Positions 36,126 to 45,297 of a DNA stretch of 64,000 nt are shown here, one piece after another. Positions within the stretch are counted from its first letter, which is position 1; every line of letters starts with the position of its first letter. The stretch is from the NCBI RefSeq assembly GCF_013705725.1, contig NZ_CP055481.1, positions 4,340,001 to 4,404,000 on the forward strand, given 5' to 3'. The notes below the pieces were generated by a model. It worked only from the letters and a program-made list of their open reading frames with translations, was not told where the DNA came from and made no database searches. This DNA is from Klebsiella sp. RHBSTW-00484 (GTDB lineage: Bacteria > Pseudomonadota > Gammaproteobacteria > Enterobacterales > Enterobacteriaceae). Position numbers and translations under genes: made by a program.

Positions 36126-37061
36126 ATGAAATTACGTTTAACGCTTTTAACAGCCGCTACCCTGACCGCTTTTTCTTTTGCCGCCCAGGCAGCAGAAAAA
36201 GGCACCATCATGATCATGGTAAACTCGCTGGATAATCCGTATTACGCTTCTGAAGCCAAAGGCGCCAGTGAGAAAGCCAAAGAGCTGGGATACCAGACCA
36301 CCATTCTTTCGCATGGCGAAGATGTAAAAAAACAGAATGAACTGATCGATACCGCCATCGGTAAAAAAGTTCAGGGCATTATTCTGGATAATGCTGACTC
36401 TACCGCCAGCGTCGCGGCGATTGAAAAAGCGAAAAAAGCCGGTATTCCAGTGGTATTAATCAACCGCGAAATCCCTGTCGATGACGTCGCCCTTGAGCAG
36501 ATTACCCATAATAACTTCCAGGCCGGTTCTGAAGTCGCCAACGTATTTGTTGAGAAGATGGCGGAGAAAGGAAAATATGCCGAACTGACCTGTAACCTTG
36601 CGGATAATAACTGCGTTACCCGCTCTAAATCTTTCCACCAGGTTATCGACCAATACCCGGATATGGTCAGCGTGGCGAAGCAAGATGCCAAAGGGACGTT
36701 GATCGATGGCAAACGCATTATGGACAGTATTCTGCAAGCACACCCTGACGTGAAGGGCGTAATTTGCGGCAACGGTCCTGTCGCTCTTGGCGCAATTGCC
36801 GCGCTGAAAGCCGCCAATCGCACCGATGTCGTGGTTGTTGGTATCGATGGTAGAAACGACGAACGCGATGCGGTGAAAGCCGGAACCCTGCAGGCCACGG
36901 TGATGCTCCAGGCCCAGGCTATCGCCGCTCAGGGCGTGACCGATCTGGATAACTACCTGCAAAAAGGTGAAAAACCAGCGAAGCAGCGCGTGATGTTCCG
37001 CGGGATTCTGATCACTCAAGACAATGCAGACAAAGTTCAGGACTTCAATATCAAGTCCTGA
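36126..37061 (+). CDS. Sugar ABC transporter periplasmic binding protein (ribose type)
   Basis: 311 residues with an N-terminal signal peptide (MKLRLTLLTAATLTAFSFAAQA, cleavage near 22) and a peripla-BP-4/RbsB-like fold: IMIMVNSLDNPYYASEAKGA, IILDNADSTASVAAI and VVVVGIDGRNDERDAVKAG. It binds a sugar or polyol in the periplasm and feeds the downstream ATPase and permease. A 280-bp gap containing the MITE-like repeat precedes it, so it may have its own promoter. Confidence 0.92.
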   Translation: MKLRLTLLTAATLTAFSFAAQAAEKGTIMIMVNSLDNPYYASEAKGASEKAKELGYQTTILSHGEDVKKQNELIDTAIGKKVQGIILDNADSTASVAAIEKAKKAGIPVVLINREIPVDDVALEQITHNNFQAGSEVANVFVEKMAEKGKYAELTCNLADNNCVTRSKSFHQVIDQYPDMVSVAKQDAKGTLIDGKRIMDSILQAHPDVKGVICGNGPVALGAIAALKAANRTDVVVVGIDGRNDERDAVKAGTLQATVMLQAQAIAAQGVTDLDNYLQKGEKPAKQRVMFRGILITQDNADKVQDFNIKS

Positions 37062-37104
37062 GTTCGGGTTGTTGCGCCCCTACGGGGGCGCATAGGAGAG
37101 TATT

Positions 37105-37725
37105 ATGTTTAAAAAAACCTGGCTGGCACTGGCCGTTCTTACGCTTGGAGGCTGCCGTATTGTCTCTCAGCAAGAGCTGGCCGATCTTAAATCCCCGCCC
37201 AATCCGCACATGACGAGTATTGATAAAACGTGGCAGGACCAGATCGTTCCGCAGGTCGTTGCCAGGGCTCGTCCCGTTGCCGAGTTGATGACCACCCTGC
37301 GCGCGGCGAAAGATTTCGACAGCGCCTGCAAAACGTTAGGCTATCGCGCTCAGGATGAGAATCCATGCGTTTTTTACGTCAAAGTTGAAGGTAATATCAG
37401 CAAAATTGATTCTGCTTCCCGTAGCGGAAAAATGACCATTCAGGATCTCAGCGGCAGCAACGTGGTGGTGCAAATTGGCCCAACGCTGCGCGGTACGTTA
37501 TTACGCGACGGCTATCAAGGTGCCAGCTATCAGGACTTTAACGACCAGGTACTGTTTGGCGAATATGGTCGGGCGATTAACGAACATGCGGTCAATATGA
37601 TTCAAGCGGCACAGGTGAAAACCGGCGAAACGACACAGGTATATGGCGTGTTTTCAGCCTGGGATATTCCGCAGACCATTCCTGATATTACGCCAGCGAA
37701 AATTGTTCGTGCGGGAGGACAATAA
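37105..37725 (+). CDS. DUF2291 family lipoprotein
   Basis: 206 residues with a lipoprotein signal (LAVLTLGGC, cysteine about residue 17) and the DUF2291-type body: RIVSQQELADL near the start, GYRAQDENPCVFYVKVEG near 89, and FGEYGRAINEHA. The family is found next to ribose-type ABC transporters; its role is unknown. It sits between the binding protein and the ATPase gene, whose ATG begins one base after this stop codon. Confidence 0.85.
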   Translation: MFKKTWLALAVLTLGGCRIVSQQELADLKSPPNPHMTSIDKTWQDQIVPQVVARARPVAELMTTLRAAKDFDSACKTLGYRAQDENPCVFYVKVEGNISKIDSASRSGKMTIQDLSGSNVVVQIGPTLRGTLLRDGYQGASYQDFNDQVLFGEYGRAINEHAVNMIQAAQVKTGETTQVYGVFSAWDIPQTIPDITPAKIVRAGGQ

Positions 37726-37726
37726 C

Positions 37727-39271
37727 ATGCAGCGGCAAGAACTCGTCAATTCCCAACCAGTCGAATCTGAAGTTATTATCGAAACCCGCGGATTGTCTCG
37801 CGTTTATCCAGGCGTTATTGCCTTAGATAACGTGGACTATCGGGTCTATCGAAATAAAGTAAACGTTCTGATCGGTGAAAATGGTGCGGGTAAATCCACC
37901 ATGATGAAAATGCTTGCTGGCGTTGAAACCCCCTCCTCCGGTCAAATTATTCTTGATGGTACTCCGGTTACCCTTAGCTCGACTCACCAGGCCGAAAAAC
38001 AGGGAATCAGCATCATTTTTCAGGAATTAAATTTATTCCCGAATATGAACGTCATGGATAATATTTTCATGGCTAACGAGTTCTTCCAGAAAGGGAAGAT
38101 CAACGAAAAATATCAATATGAGTTAGCCAAAAAATTACTGGAAAGGCTGGAGCTCAATGTCGATCCCTATACCCAACTTGGTGAATTAGGTATCGGTCAC
38201 CAGCAGTTGGTTGAAATTGCACGCGCACTTTCAAAGGACACGCGCGTATTAATCATGGACGAACCTACTTCTGCACTCAGTCAGTCGGAAGTCAAAATCC
38301 TGTTTAACGTCATTGAGCAGCTTAAACGTCGCGGCGTCACCATTATTTATATTTCCCATCGACTGGAAGAGCTGATGGAAATTGGTGACCACATCACTAT
38401 TTTCCGCGACGGACGCTTTATCAGCGAGCGCGATGTCAGTGATGCCAGTATCCCGTGGATCATCGAACAGATGGTCGGCGATAAGAAAAAACATTTCGAC
38501 TATCAGCCCGCACCGAAGGGCGAGGCGGTACTTGCCGTTGAAGGTCTGACGGCGTTACACCACAGCGGCGGTTATAAGCTCAACGATGTGACCTTCACAT
38601 TAAGTAAAGGGGAAGTGATTGGTATATACGGCCTGCTGGGCGCCGGGCGCACGGAGCTGTTTAAAGGCCTGGTCGGGCTGATGCCTTGCCAGAACGGCAG
38701 CGTCCATCTTAACGGTGAAAATATTGGCAAAACTCAGTTTCAGGCGCGGCTTAAAAAAGGGCTGGCGTTAGTTCCTGAGGACCGGCAGGGCGAAGGCGTG
38801 GTGCAGATGATGTCGATTCAATCGAATATGACCTTATCTGATTTCAGCCTGAAAGGTTTTCGCCAGGCATGGAAGTGGCTGAACCCGCAAAAAGAGATTG
38901 TCAGCGTCAAAGAGATGATCCGCGAACTGGCTATTAAGGTCAGCGATCCTGAACTGCCAATCACCTCTTTAAGCGGCGGCAACCAACAAAAAGTGGTGCT
39001 GGGCAAAGCGTTAATGACGCAACCACAGGTTGTTTTTCTCGATGAGCCAACGCGCGGCATCGATGTGGGTGCCAAAACTGACGTTTATCACCTGATTGGC
39101 AAAATGGCCCACCAGGGTCTGGCAGTGATGTTCTCTTCATCGGAACTGGATGAAGTCATGGCGCTGGCGGATCGCATCCTGGTGATGGCCGATGGCCGTA
39201 TTACCGCCGATTTACCGCGTCATGCGGTTACCCGCGAAAAATTAATCGCGGCTTCAACACCTCAAGATTAA
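37727..39271 (+). CDS. Sugar ABC transporter ATPase, two-domain (RbsA/MglA type)
   Basis: 514 residues with tandem nucleotide-binding domains: first Walker A GENGAGKST near residue 50 and Walker B VLIMDEPTSALS near 172. The second domain has the degenerate GLLGAGRTEL and signature LSGGNQQKVVLGKAL with FLDEPTRGIDVG. The start at 37727 follows GGGAGGACAATAAC; an earlier in-frame reading from 37643 lies inside the lipoprotein gene. It powers the downstream permease. Confidence 0.94.
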   Translation: MQRQELVNSQPVESEVIIETRGLSRVYPGVIALDNVDYRVYRNKVNVLIGENGAGKSTMMKMLAGVETPSSGQIILDGTPVTLSSTHQAEKQGISIIFQELNLFPNMNVMDNIFMANEFFQKGKINEKYQYELAKKLLERLELNVDPYTQLGELGIGHQQLVEIARALSKDTRVLIMDEPTSALSQSEVKILFNVIEQLKRRGVTIIYISHRLEELMEIGDHITIFRDGRFISERDVSDASIPWIIEQMVGDKKKHFDYQPAPKGEAVLAVEGLTALHHSGGYKLNDVTFTLSKGEVIGIYGLLGAGRTELFKGLVGLMPCQNGSVHLNGENIGKTQFQARLKKGLALVPEDRQGEGVVQMMSIQSNMTLSDFSLKGFRQAWKWLNPQKEIVSVKEMIRELAIKVSDPELPITSLSGGNQQKVVLGKALMTQPQVVFLDEPTRGIDVGAKTDVYHLIGKMAHQGLAVMFSSSELDEVMALADRILVMADGRITADLPRHAVTREKLIAASTPQD

Positions 39272-39288
39272 TCAGGCTGGAATCCATC

Positions 39289-40344
39289 ATGAACCAGAAA
39301 TATATGATTTATATGTACCTGCTGAAGGCCAGAACGTTTATCGCTCTGCTGCTGGTTATCGCGTTCTTCAGCGTGATGGTACCGAATTTCCTGACCACAT
39401 CTAACCTGCTGATAATGACTCAGCACGTGGCCATCACCGGCCTGCTGGCCATCGGCATGACGCTGGTTATCCTGACCGGAGGGATCGACCTTTCCGTCGG
39501 TGCCGTCGCCGGGATCTGCGGAATGGTTGCGGGGGCATTATTGACCAATGGTCTGCCCTTATGGAACGGCAGCGTCATCTTCTTCAATGTGCCTGAAGTG
39601 ATTCTGTGCGTGGCTATTTTCGGCATCCTCGTCGGCTTTATTAACGGCGCGGTGATCACCCGCTTCGGCGTCGCTCCTTTCATCTGTACGCTGGGCATGA
39701 TGTATGTCGCCAGGGGTTCCGCACTGCTGTTCAACAACGGCAGCACCTATCCTAACCTCAACGGGATAGAAGCGCTGGGCAACACCGGTTTCGCCACCCT
39801 GGGGTCCGGGACGTTGATGGGGATTTATCTGCCCATCTGGCTGATGATCGGCTTCCTGCTGCTGGGCTTCTGGCTGACCACCAAAACCCCGCTGGGCCGC
39901 TATATCTACGCTATCGGCGGTAACGAATCCGCTGCTCGCCTGGCCGGTGTCCCAATCGTTAAAGCAAAAATATTCGTCTACGCCTTCTCTGGCCTGTGCG
40001 CTGCGTTCGTTGGCCTGATTGTCGCTTCGCAGCTGCAAACCGCGCACCCAATGACCGGCAATATGTTCGAAATGGATGCTATCGGTGCCACCGTACTCGG
40101 CGGAACCGCGCTGGCGGGCGGCCGTGGTCGGGTGACTGGCTCAATTATTGGTGCTTTCGTTATCGTCTTCCTTGCCGACGGCATGGTGATGATGGGAGTC
40201 AGCGATTTCTGGCAAATGGTCATTAAGGGCGTGGTTATCGTCACCGCCGTCGTCGTCGACCAGTTCCAGCAGAAACTACAGAACAAGGTCATCCTGATGC
40301 GCCGCCATGAAGAGAAACTGGCGACGGCAGGAGCCACCAGCTAA
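39289..40344 (+). CDS. Sugar ABC transporter permease (RbsC type)
   Basis: A 351-residue BPD-transp-2 permease with about 9-10 hydrophobic segments. Conserved features are LTGGIDLSVGAVAGI near residue 62, GRYIYAIGGNESAARLAGVPI near 204 and GATVLGGTALAGGRGRV near 268. It begins 17 bp after the ATPase gene and forms the channel of the importer. Confidence 0.94.
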   Translation: MNQKYMIYMYLLKARTFIALLLVIAFFSVMVPNFLTTSNLLIMTQHVAITGLLAIGMTLVILTGGIDLSVGAVAGICGMVAGALLTNGLPLWNGSVIFFNVPEVILCVAIFGILVGFINGAVITRFGVAPFICTLGMMYVARGSALLFNNGSTYPNLNGIEALGNTGFATLGSGTLMGIYLPIWLMIGFLLLGFWLTTKTPLGRYIYAIGGNESAARLAGVPIVKAKIFVYAFSGLCAAFVGLIVASQLQTAHPMTGNMFEMDAIGATVLGGTALAGGRGRVTGSIIGAFVIVFLADGMVMMGVSDFWQMVIKGVVIVTAVVVDQFQQKLQNKVILMRRHEEKLATAGATS

Positions 40345-40362
40345 TAACGTCTTCATTACCCC

Positions 40363-40384
40363 GCCGGACGCACTTGCGTCCGGC
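40363..40384 (+). terminator. Strong intercistronic hairpin
   Basis: GCCGGACGC-ACTT-GCGTCCGGC, a perfect 9-bp GC stem between the permease and the first dehydrogenase. There is no T-run, so partial termination or mRNA stabilisation is more likely than an operon end. Confidence 0.65.
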
Positions 40385-40403
40385 CTATACAAGGGAAGAA
40401 AAA

Positions 40404-41201
40404 ATGCAAAGAAATTTCAAAAACAAAACGGTTGTTATCACTGGCGCATGCCGTGGAATTGGTGCCGGTATTGCTGAGCGCTTTGCTCGCGACGGCGCAA
40501 ATCTGGTGATGGTTTCTAACGCCGAGCGCGTTCACGAAACGGCGGAAACCTTACGCCAGCGCTATCAGGCTGACATCCTGTCATTACAGGTTGATGTGAC
40601 CGATGAAGCGCAGGTGCAGTCACTGTACGAGCAGGCGGCAGCGCGCTTCGGCACGATTGATGTCTCTATTCAGAACGCAGGCGTGATCACCATCGACTAT
40701 TACGATCGCATGCCGAAAGCCGACTTTGAAAAAGTGCTGGCCGTTAACACCACCGGCGTTTGGCTGTGCTGTCGCGAAGCCGCCAAGTACATGGTGAAAC
40801 AAAACCACGGCAGCCTGATTAACACCTCTTCCGGCCAGGGCCGTCAGGGCTTTATCTACACTCCACATTACGCGGCCAGCAAAATGGGCGTTATCGGCAT
40901 CACCCAGAGCCTGGCTCACGAGCTGGCACAGTGGAATATCACCGTCAACGCCTTCTGTCCGGGCATTATTGAAAGCGAGATGTGGGATTACAACGACCGC
41001 GTATGGGGCGAAGTCCTCAGCACCGAGCAGAAACGCTACGGCAAGGGTGAGCTGATGGCGGAGTGGGTCGAAGGCATTCCGATGAAGCGCGCGGGCAAAC
41101 CAGAAGATGTTGCCGGACTGGTGGCTTTCCTGGCGTCTGACGATGCACGTTATCTCACCGGGCAGACCATCAATATCGATGGCGGCCTGATTATGTCGTA
41201 A
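40404..41201 (+). CDS. Short-chain dehydrogenase/reductase (polyol/sugar type)
   Basis: A 265-residue classical SDR with TGACRGIGAGIAERF near residue 13, NAG near 91, a catalytic serine in NTSSGQG near 144 and YAASK near 163. The ATG at 40404 follows AAGGGAAG; an upstream in-frame ATG at 40374 lies in the hairpin. Probably oxidises a polyol or sugar to the ketose that feeds the FGGY kinase. A second SDR follows after a REP sequence. Confidence 0.9.
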   Translation: MQRNFKNKTVVITGACRGIGAGIAERFARDGANLVMVSNAERVHETAETLRQRYQADILSLQVDVTDEAQVQSLYEQAAARFGTIDVSIQNAGVITIDYYDRMPKADFEKVLAVNTTGVWLCCREAAKYMVKQNHGSLINTSSGQGRQGFIYTPHYAASKMGVIGITQSLAHELAQWNITVNAFCPGIIESEMWDYNDRVWGEVLSTEQKRYGKGELMAEWVEGIPMKRAGKPEDVAGLVAFLASDDARYLTGQTINIDGGLIMS

Positions 41202-41208
41202 TGCCATT

Positions 41209-41296
41209 CCCCGGGTTGCGGCTGGCGCCTTACCCGGGCTACCGGTCGGCACGGTTTGGTAGCCCGGATAAGGCGTTTACGCCGCAATCCGGGAAC
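41209..41296. repeat. REP pair between the two dehydrogenase genes
   Basis: CCCGGGTTGCGGCTGGCGCCTTACCCGGGCTACC and the inverted GTAGCCCGGATAAGGCGTTTACGCC...CCGGGAAC, inside the operon. It carries TAGCCCGGATAAGG, not the exact IS110-family target. Confidence 0.75.
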
Positions 41297-41341
41297 ATCC
41301 TCCTGACGTACCACAGGATATTTATTCAGAGAGTAATAACT

Positions 41342-42127
41342 ATGATCGCAAAAGATTTTGCTCAACAACTGTTTAATCTGCAGGACCGCGTGGCCTTCGT
41401 GACCGGCGCGGGCAGCGGTATCGGTCAGATGATTGCTTACGGCCTCGCCAGCGCAGGCGCTCGGGTAGTCTGCTTCGATCTCCGCGAAGACGGCGGCCTT
41501 GCTGAAACCGTTAAAAATATTGAAGCGATTGGTGGGCAGGCCTGCTTCTATACCGGTGATGTACGCCAGCTCAGCGATCTGCGCGCGGGCGTTGCGCTAG
41601 CCAAAAGCCGCTTCGGTCGCCTTGACGTCGCCGTTAACGCTGCCGGTATCGCCAACGCCAACCCGGCGCTGGAAATGGAAACCGAGCAGTGGCAGCGGGT
41701 TATCGATATTAACCTCACCGGCGTGTGGAACTCCTGTAAAGCAGAAGCTGAACTGATGCAGGAATTCGGCGGCGGCTCGATTATTAATATCGCCTCCATG
41801 TCCGGCATTATTGTTAACCGTGGCCTTGAGCAGGCGCATTATAATTGCTCCAAAGCCGGTGTTATCCATCTCTCCAAAAGCCTCGCCATGGAATGGGTCG
41901 ACAAAGGGATCCGCGTTAACTCTATCAGCCCGGGCTATACCGCTACGCCAATGAACACTCGCCCAGAGATGGTCCATCAAACTCGCGAATTTGAAAGCCA
42001 GACACCAATTCAGCGCATGGCGAAAGTTGAAGAGATGGCCGGGCCAGCGCTGTTCCTCGCAAGCGATGCCGCATCATTCTGTACTGGCGTTGACCTGGTG
42101 GTCGATGGTGGTTTTGTCTGCTGGTAA
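41342..42127 (+). CDS. Short-chain dehydrogenase/reductase (sugar/polyol type), second
   Basis: A 261-residue classical SDR with TGAGSGIGQMIAYGLASAGARVVCFD (acidic D after the second strand, favouring NAD) near residue 22, NAAG near 98, a catalytic serine in NIASMSG near 147 and YNCSK near 163; ends VVDGGFVCW. ATG at 41342, after the REP pair. Two SDRs in one sugar operon suggest two successive or opposite redox steps, for example epimerisation through a keto intermediate. Confidence 0.9.
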   Translation: MIAKDFAQQLFNLQDRVAFVTGAGSGIGQMIAYGLASAGARVVCFDLREDGGLAETVKNIEAIGGQACFYTGDVRQLSDLRAGVALAKSRFGRLDVAVNAAGIANANPALEMETEQWQRVIDINLTGVWNSCKAEAELMQEFGGGSIINIASMSGIIVNRGLEQAHYNCSKAGVIHLSKSLAMEWVDKGIRVNSISPGYTATPMNTRPEMVHQTREFESQTPIQRMAKVEEMAGPALFLASDAASFCTGVDLVVDGGFVCW

Positions 42128-42146
42128 AACCAACTTTGCGTACAAA

Positions 42147-42170
42147 AATGCGGGGAACCCTCCCCGCATT
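42147..42170 (+). terminator. Strong intercistronic hairpin
   Basis: AATGCGGGGA-ACCC-TCCCCGCATT, a perfect 10-bp stem 20 bp after the second dehydrogenase, followed by CTCCCGCCTTAAT. It may limit readthrough into the phosphatase gene. Confidence 0.7.
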
Positions 42171-42210
42171 CTCCCGCCTTAATAACGACTTCAGCAAACA
42201 GGCAACAGTT

Positions 42211-42783
42211 ATGTATAGCCACTACCACGGCCTTATTTTTGATATGGACGGAACGCTTTTTGACACCGAACCTTTGCACCGCCAGGCCTGGTTAAGCGTA
42301 TTCGCCGCTGAAAATATTGTGATTACTGAAGAAGAACTCATCCCGTTTAACGGCTCAGCCCCCTGGCAGGTCGCCAGTCAGGTTGTCGCCTTAAAAGGAT
42401 TAACCGCCGATCCGTTCTTACTGGCCGATCGCAAAAAGCAGGCCATTGAAAAATTGCTACAGACGGCGGAAATCCAGGCTTTACCCGCGATGGACATTTT
42501 ACTGGCGTGGCAGGGTAAAAAGCCCCTCGCACTGGGCACCGGCAGCGAGCGCAGTACCGTGGACATTCTGCTTAACCGCTTTAATTTAACCCAGCGTTTT
42601 GCCGCTATCGTCTCCGCAGACCGGGTTAAAAACCACAAACCCGCCGCCGACACATTTTTATTGTGCGCCAACGAAATCCAAGTACAGCCAGAACACTGCC
42701 TCGTTTTTGAAGATTCCCGTTTTGGGATTGAGGCGGCGAAAAATGCGGGTATGGACGTGATTGACGTTAATACTCTGAGCTAA
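42211..42783 (+). CDS. HAD-family phosphatase (YqaB-like)
   Basis: A 190-residue HAD hydrolase with motif I FDMDGTLFDTEP (nucleophile about residue 11), motif II near LGTGSERSTVD, lysine in RVKNHKPAADTF, and motif IV EDSRFGIEAAKNAGM. It resembles the small beta-phosphoglucomutase-like/YqaB group that removes phosphate from sugar phosphates. The start at 42211 places motif I at the expected distance; GGCAACAGTT precedes it. Probably removes phosphorylated dead-end or toxic intermediates of the operon. Confidence 0.88.
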   Translation: MYSHYHGLIFDMDGTLFDTEPLHRQAWLSVFAAENIVITEEELIPFNGSAPWQVASQVVALKGLTADPFLLADRKKQAIEKLLQTAEIQALPAMDILLAWQGKKPLALGTGSERSTVDILLNRFNLTQRFAAIVSADRVKNHKPAADTFLLCANEIQVQPEHCLVFEDSRFGIEAAKNAGMDVIDVNTLS

Positions 42784-42927
42784 AAATTATGCGGGGTGGC
42801 GGCGCTATTACTTTTAACCGGTCGATTTTCTCTCGCCGTCCATCCTGCTCCCCATCAGCAGAAAAAAGGTGCCTTAAGGTTCCTTACCCAGCCTGCGGAT
42901 AGGCGGGGATTGCTCCCCGCATACCGG

Positions 42928-43080
42928 CTACTTCTTCGTTTCGTAAGCGAGAACGGCCTTAAACTCCATACTACGTTCTTTGATACTCAGCTCGCACAGC
43001 GAGTCGCGTACCATTAACGTGAATCCCAGCGCTGTCAGACATAACACTATGACAGCCACCAGAGCGTACTTTGTCAGCAT
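42928..43080 (-). CDS. hokE: Hok/Gef family type I toxin, HokE-like
   Basis: A 50-residue protein, [20 protein letters not shown] then [20 protein letters not shown] and [10 protein letters not shown]. One membrane segment (about 5-24) and the SLCE and AYE signatures are typical of Hok toxins, and it is very close to E. coli HokE. It depolarises the inner membrane when translated. In E. coli hokE also lies near entD. GGAGGCAACG gives a strong ribosome-binding site. The upstream 43081-43260 resembles a hok leader. Confidence 0.9.
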   Translation of the reverse strand: MLTKYALVAVIVLCLTALGFTLMVRDSLCELSIKERSMEFKAVLAYETKK

Positions 43081-43230
43081 CTCGTTGCCTCCATGCGAAG
43101 AAGAGGCTACTATCCAACTGCTAGGTTTGGATTGTAGGCCTCAGGTTGATGGGAACATCTCCTGGGGCTTCGTCTTTCTGGATCCTCACCTAATAAGCCT
43201 GAACTCAGAAAGCCTCAGGCACCCGCAGTC
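43081..43230 (+). ncRNA. Probable sok-type antisense RNA / hok leader region
   Basis: The region 5' of hokE has the landmarks of hok-mok-sok loci: on the hok strand TGCCTGAGGCTTTCTGAG with a downstream complementary GCCTC stretch, where antisense Sok RNAs normally arise. Ends and expression are inferred; no promoter was identified with confidence. Confidence 0.4.
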
Positions 43231-43471
43231 ATCATACCCTTCCCTGCTCACACTACTGTATATTTAACCAGCTAAAATCATTTTTCAGAAAACGTTTAGA
43301 TTAACTAGATTTCAGGGAAGATCTCATCTTTACGAGAGAAGTGGAAAACTCAATAAAGGCTATTTACGTTAGCGAAAATCTTCCAGTCGCTTCAATTGCC
43401 GACCTTCACCATCAAAATTCTCCACCGCCAGCCACGCCCGGCATAATTATCCTTAATAACCCATTGGCATT

Positions 43472-43494
43472 GGTTATGCTTTTTAAGCATAACC
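43472..43494. promoter_or_regulatory. Perfect hairpin in the gene-free region before the peptide ABC operon
   Basis: GGTTATGCTT-TTT-AAGCATAACC, a perfect 10-bp dyad about 90 bp upstream of the binding-protein gene. It could be a terminator, an attenuator or an operator. The rest of 43231-43583 shows no gene I can support. Confidence 0.45.
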
Positions 43495-43583
43495 TTATCC
43501 GCATTTTGACTTTACGCCTTGGATTAAGCGGCCTAACGTAGCGAAACATCAATAATCACAATAACTCTTTTCAGGGATCGCTC

Positions 43584-45152
43584 ATGACTAAAAAACTGCT
43601 GCCGCTGCTGATACTGACCGCATTATCCGCCGCCGTTCACGCCGCCACGCCGCCTGGTACTCTGGTGGTTGCTCAGGGCCTTGATGATATTGTCAGCCTT
43701 GACCCGGCGGAAGCCAACGAGCTTTCCAGCATCCAGACGGTACCGAGCCTCTATCAGCGCCTGGTGCAGCCTGACCGCGATAACCCTGAAAAAATCACGC
43801 CAATTCTGGCCGAAAGCTGGCAGGCAGATCCGGCGGCAAAAACGCTGACCATCAAGCTCAAGCCCGACGCCAAATTCGCCTCCGGCAACCCGCTGCGCCC
43901 GGAAGATGTTATTTTCTCGTATACCCGCGCGGTGACTCTGAATAAGTCCCCGGCGTTTATTCTCAACGTTCTCGGCTGGCAGTCGGATAACATCGCCAGC
44001 CAGTTGAAAAAAGTGGATGACCACACGCTGGAACTGCACTGGACCGCCGACGTCAGCCCGGCCGTGGCGCTGAATATTCTCTCCACACCGATCGCCTCTA
44101 TCGTCGATGAGAAGCTGATCGCGCCGAACGCCAAAGATAATGACTTCGGTAACGGCTGGCTGAAAATGCACTCTGCGGGCAGCGGCGCGTATAAGATGCG
44201 GGTCTATCAGCCACACCAGGCCATCGTATTGGAAGCCAACGACAGCACCCCTACCGGTGCGCCGAAGTTAAAAAGCATCATTATTAAAAACGTGCCCGAC
44301 CCGGCTTCCCGCCGCCTGCTCATCCAGCAGGGTGATGCCGACGTAGCGCGCGACCTCGGGGCCGATCAGATTGCCGCCCTGCAAGGCAAAGCGGGCGTTA
44401 ACGTTCTCAGCATCCCTTCCGCCGAGCAAAACTATCTGGCCTTTAATACCGCCAACAGCGCCAACCCGCTGCTGAAAAACCCAGCCTTTTGGGAAGCGGC
44501 ACGCTGGCTGGTGGATTACGATGGCATCACTAAAGACCTGCTGAAGGGCCAGTACTTCGTCCATCAAAGCTTCCTGCCGGTCGGCCTGCCGGGTGCGCTG
44601 GACAATAACCCGTTTAAATTCGATCCGGCAAAAGCCAAAGAGATCCTCGCCAAAGCGGGCATCAAAGATGCGCATTTCACTCTTGATGTGGAGAACAAGC
44701 CGCCGTTTATCACCATCGCCCAGTCTATGCAGGCAAGCTTTGCCCAGGGCGGCGTGAAGGTGGATCTGCTGCCGGCTGCCGGTAGCCAGGTGTATGCCCG
44801 CGTGCGCGCTAAACAGCACCAGGCGGCGATTCGTCTGTGGATCCCGGACTATTTCGACGCCCACTCTAACGCCAGCGCCTTTGCCTACAACGATGGAAAA
44901 TCCAGCACTGTCGCCGGGCTTAACGGCTGGCAGATCCCGGAGCTGAATAAAGCGACCCTGGCGGCAGTGGCCGAGCCGGATTCCGCTAAACGCCTGGATT
45001 TGTATAAAAAAATGCAGGAAGAGCTGCAGCGCAGTTCGCCTTACGTGTTTATCGATCAGGGTAAAACCCAGATTGTGGTTCGCGATAACGTCAAAGGCTA
45101 TCAGCAGGGCCTTAACGCCGATATGGTCTGGTATGACCGGGTAACCAAGTAA
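43584..45152 (+). CDS. Peptide/nickel-type ABC transporter substrate-binding protein
   Basis: 522 residues with a signal peptide (MTKKLLPLLILTALSAAVHA, cleavage near 20) and an SBP-bac-5 fold: VAQGLDDIVSLDPAEANELS near the start, KFASGNPLRPEDVIFSYTRAV near 95, GSGAYKMRVYQPHQAIVLEAN near 198. First gene of a five-gene ABC operon. Ligand could be a peptide, opine or other amine compound; it cannot be told by eye. Confidence 0.9.
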   Translation: MTKKLLPLLILTALSAAVHAATPPGTLVVAQGLDDIVSLDPAEANELSSIQTVPSLYQRLVQPDRDNPEKITPILAESWQADPAAKTLTIKLKPDAKFASGNPLRPEDVIFSYTRAVTLNKSPAFILNVLGWQSDNIASQLKKVDDHTLELHWTADVSPAVALNILSTPIASIVDEKLIAPNAKDNDFGNGWLKMHSAGSGAYKMRVYQPHQAIVLEANDSTPTGAPKLKSIIIKNVPDPASRRLLIQQGDADVARDLGADQIAALQGKAGVNVLSIPSAEQNYLAFNTANSANPLLKNPAFWEAARWLVDYDGITKDLLKGQYFVHQSFLPVGLPGALDNNPFKFDPAKAKEILAKAGIKDAHFTLDVENKPPFITIAQSMQASFAQGGVKVDLLPAAGSQVYARVRAKQHQAAIRLWIPDYFDAHSNASAFAYNDGKSSTVAGLNGWQIPELNKATLAAVAEPDSAKRLDLYKKMQEELQRSSPYVFIDQGKTQIVVRDNVKGYQQGLNADMVWYDRVTK

Positions 45153-45172
45153 CGCCTGGGGCAGGAGCGATC

Positions 45173-45246
45173 GGGTAGCCCGGACAGGCGCAACGCGCCG
45201 CCTCCGGGAACGCAGGCCCCGGTGGCGCTGCGCTGACCGGGCTGCA
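45173..45246. repeat. REP pair with an intact IS target
   Basis: GGTAGCCCGGACAGGCGCAACGCGCCGCCTCCGGGAAC followed by an inverted unit (CCCCGGTGGCGCTGCGCTGACCGGGCTGC), between the binding-protein and first permease genes. It contains the unoccupied 14-nt target TAGCCCGGACAGGC at 45176-45189. Confidence 0.8.
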
Positions 45247-45297
45247 ACAACAGATCGCACCAGCTGATAACACTGTACTTTTATCGACGGAATAACC

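Noticed and set aside
43341..43541. Small open frame (66 codons) before the peptide ABC operon
   Set aside because: No ribosome-binding site, no recognisable domain, and it spans a perfect hairpin; more likely a leader or regulatory region.
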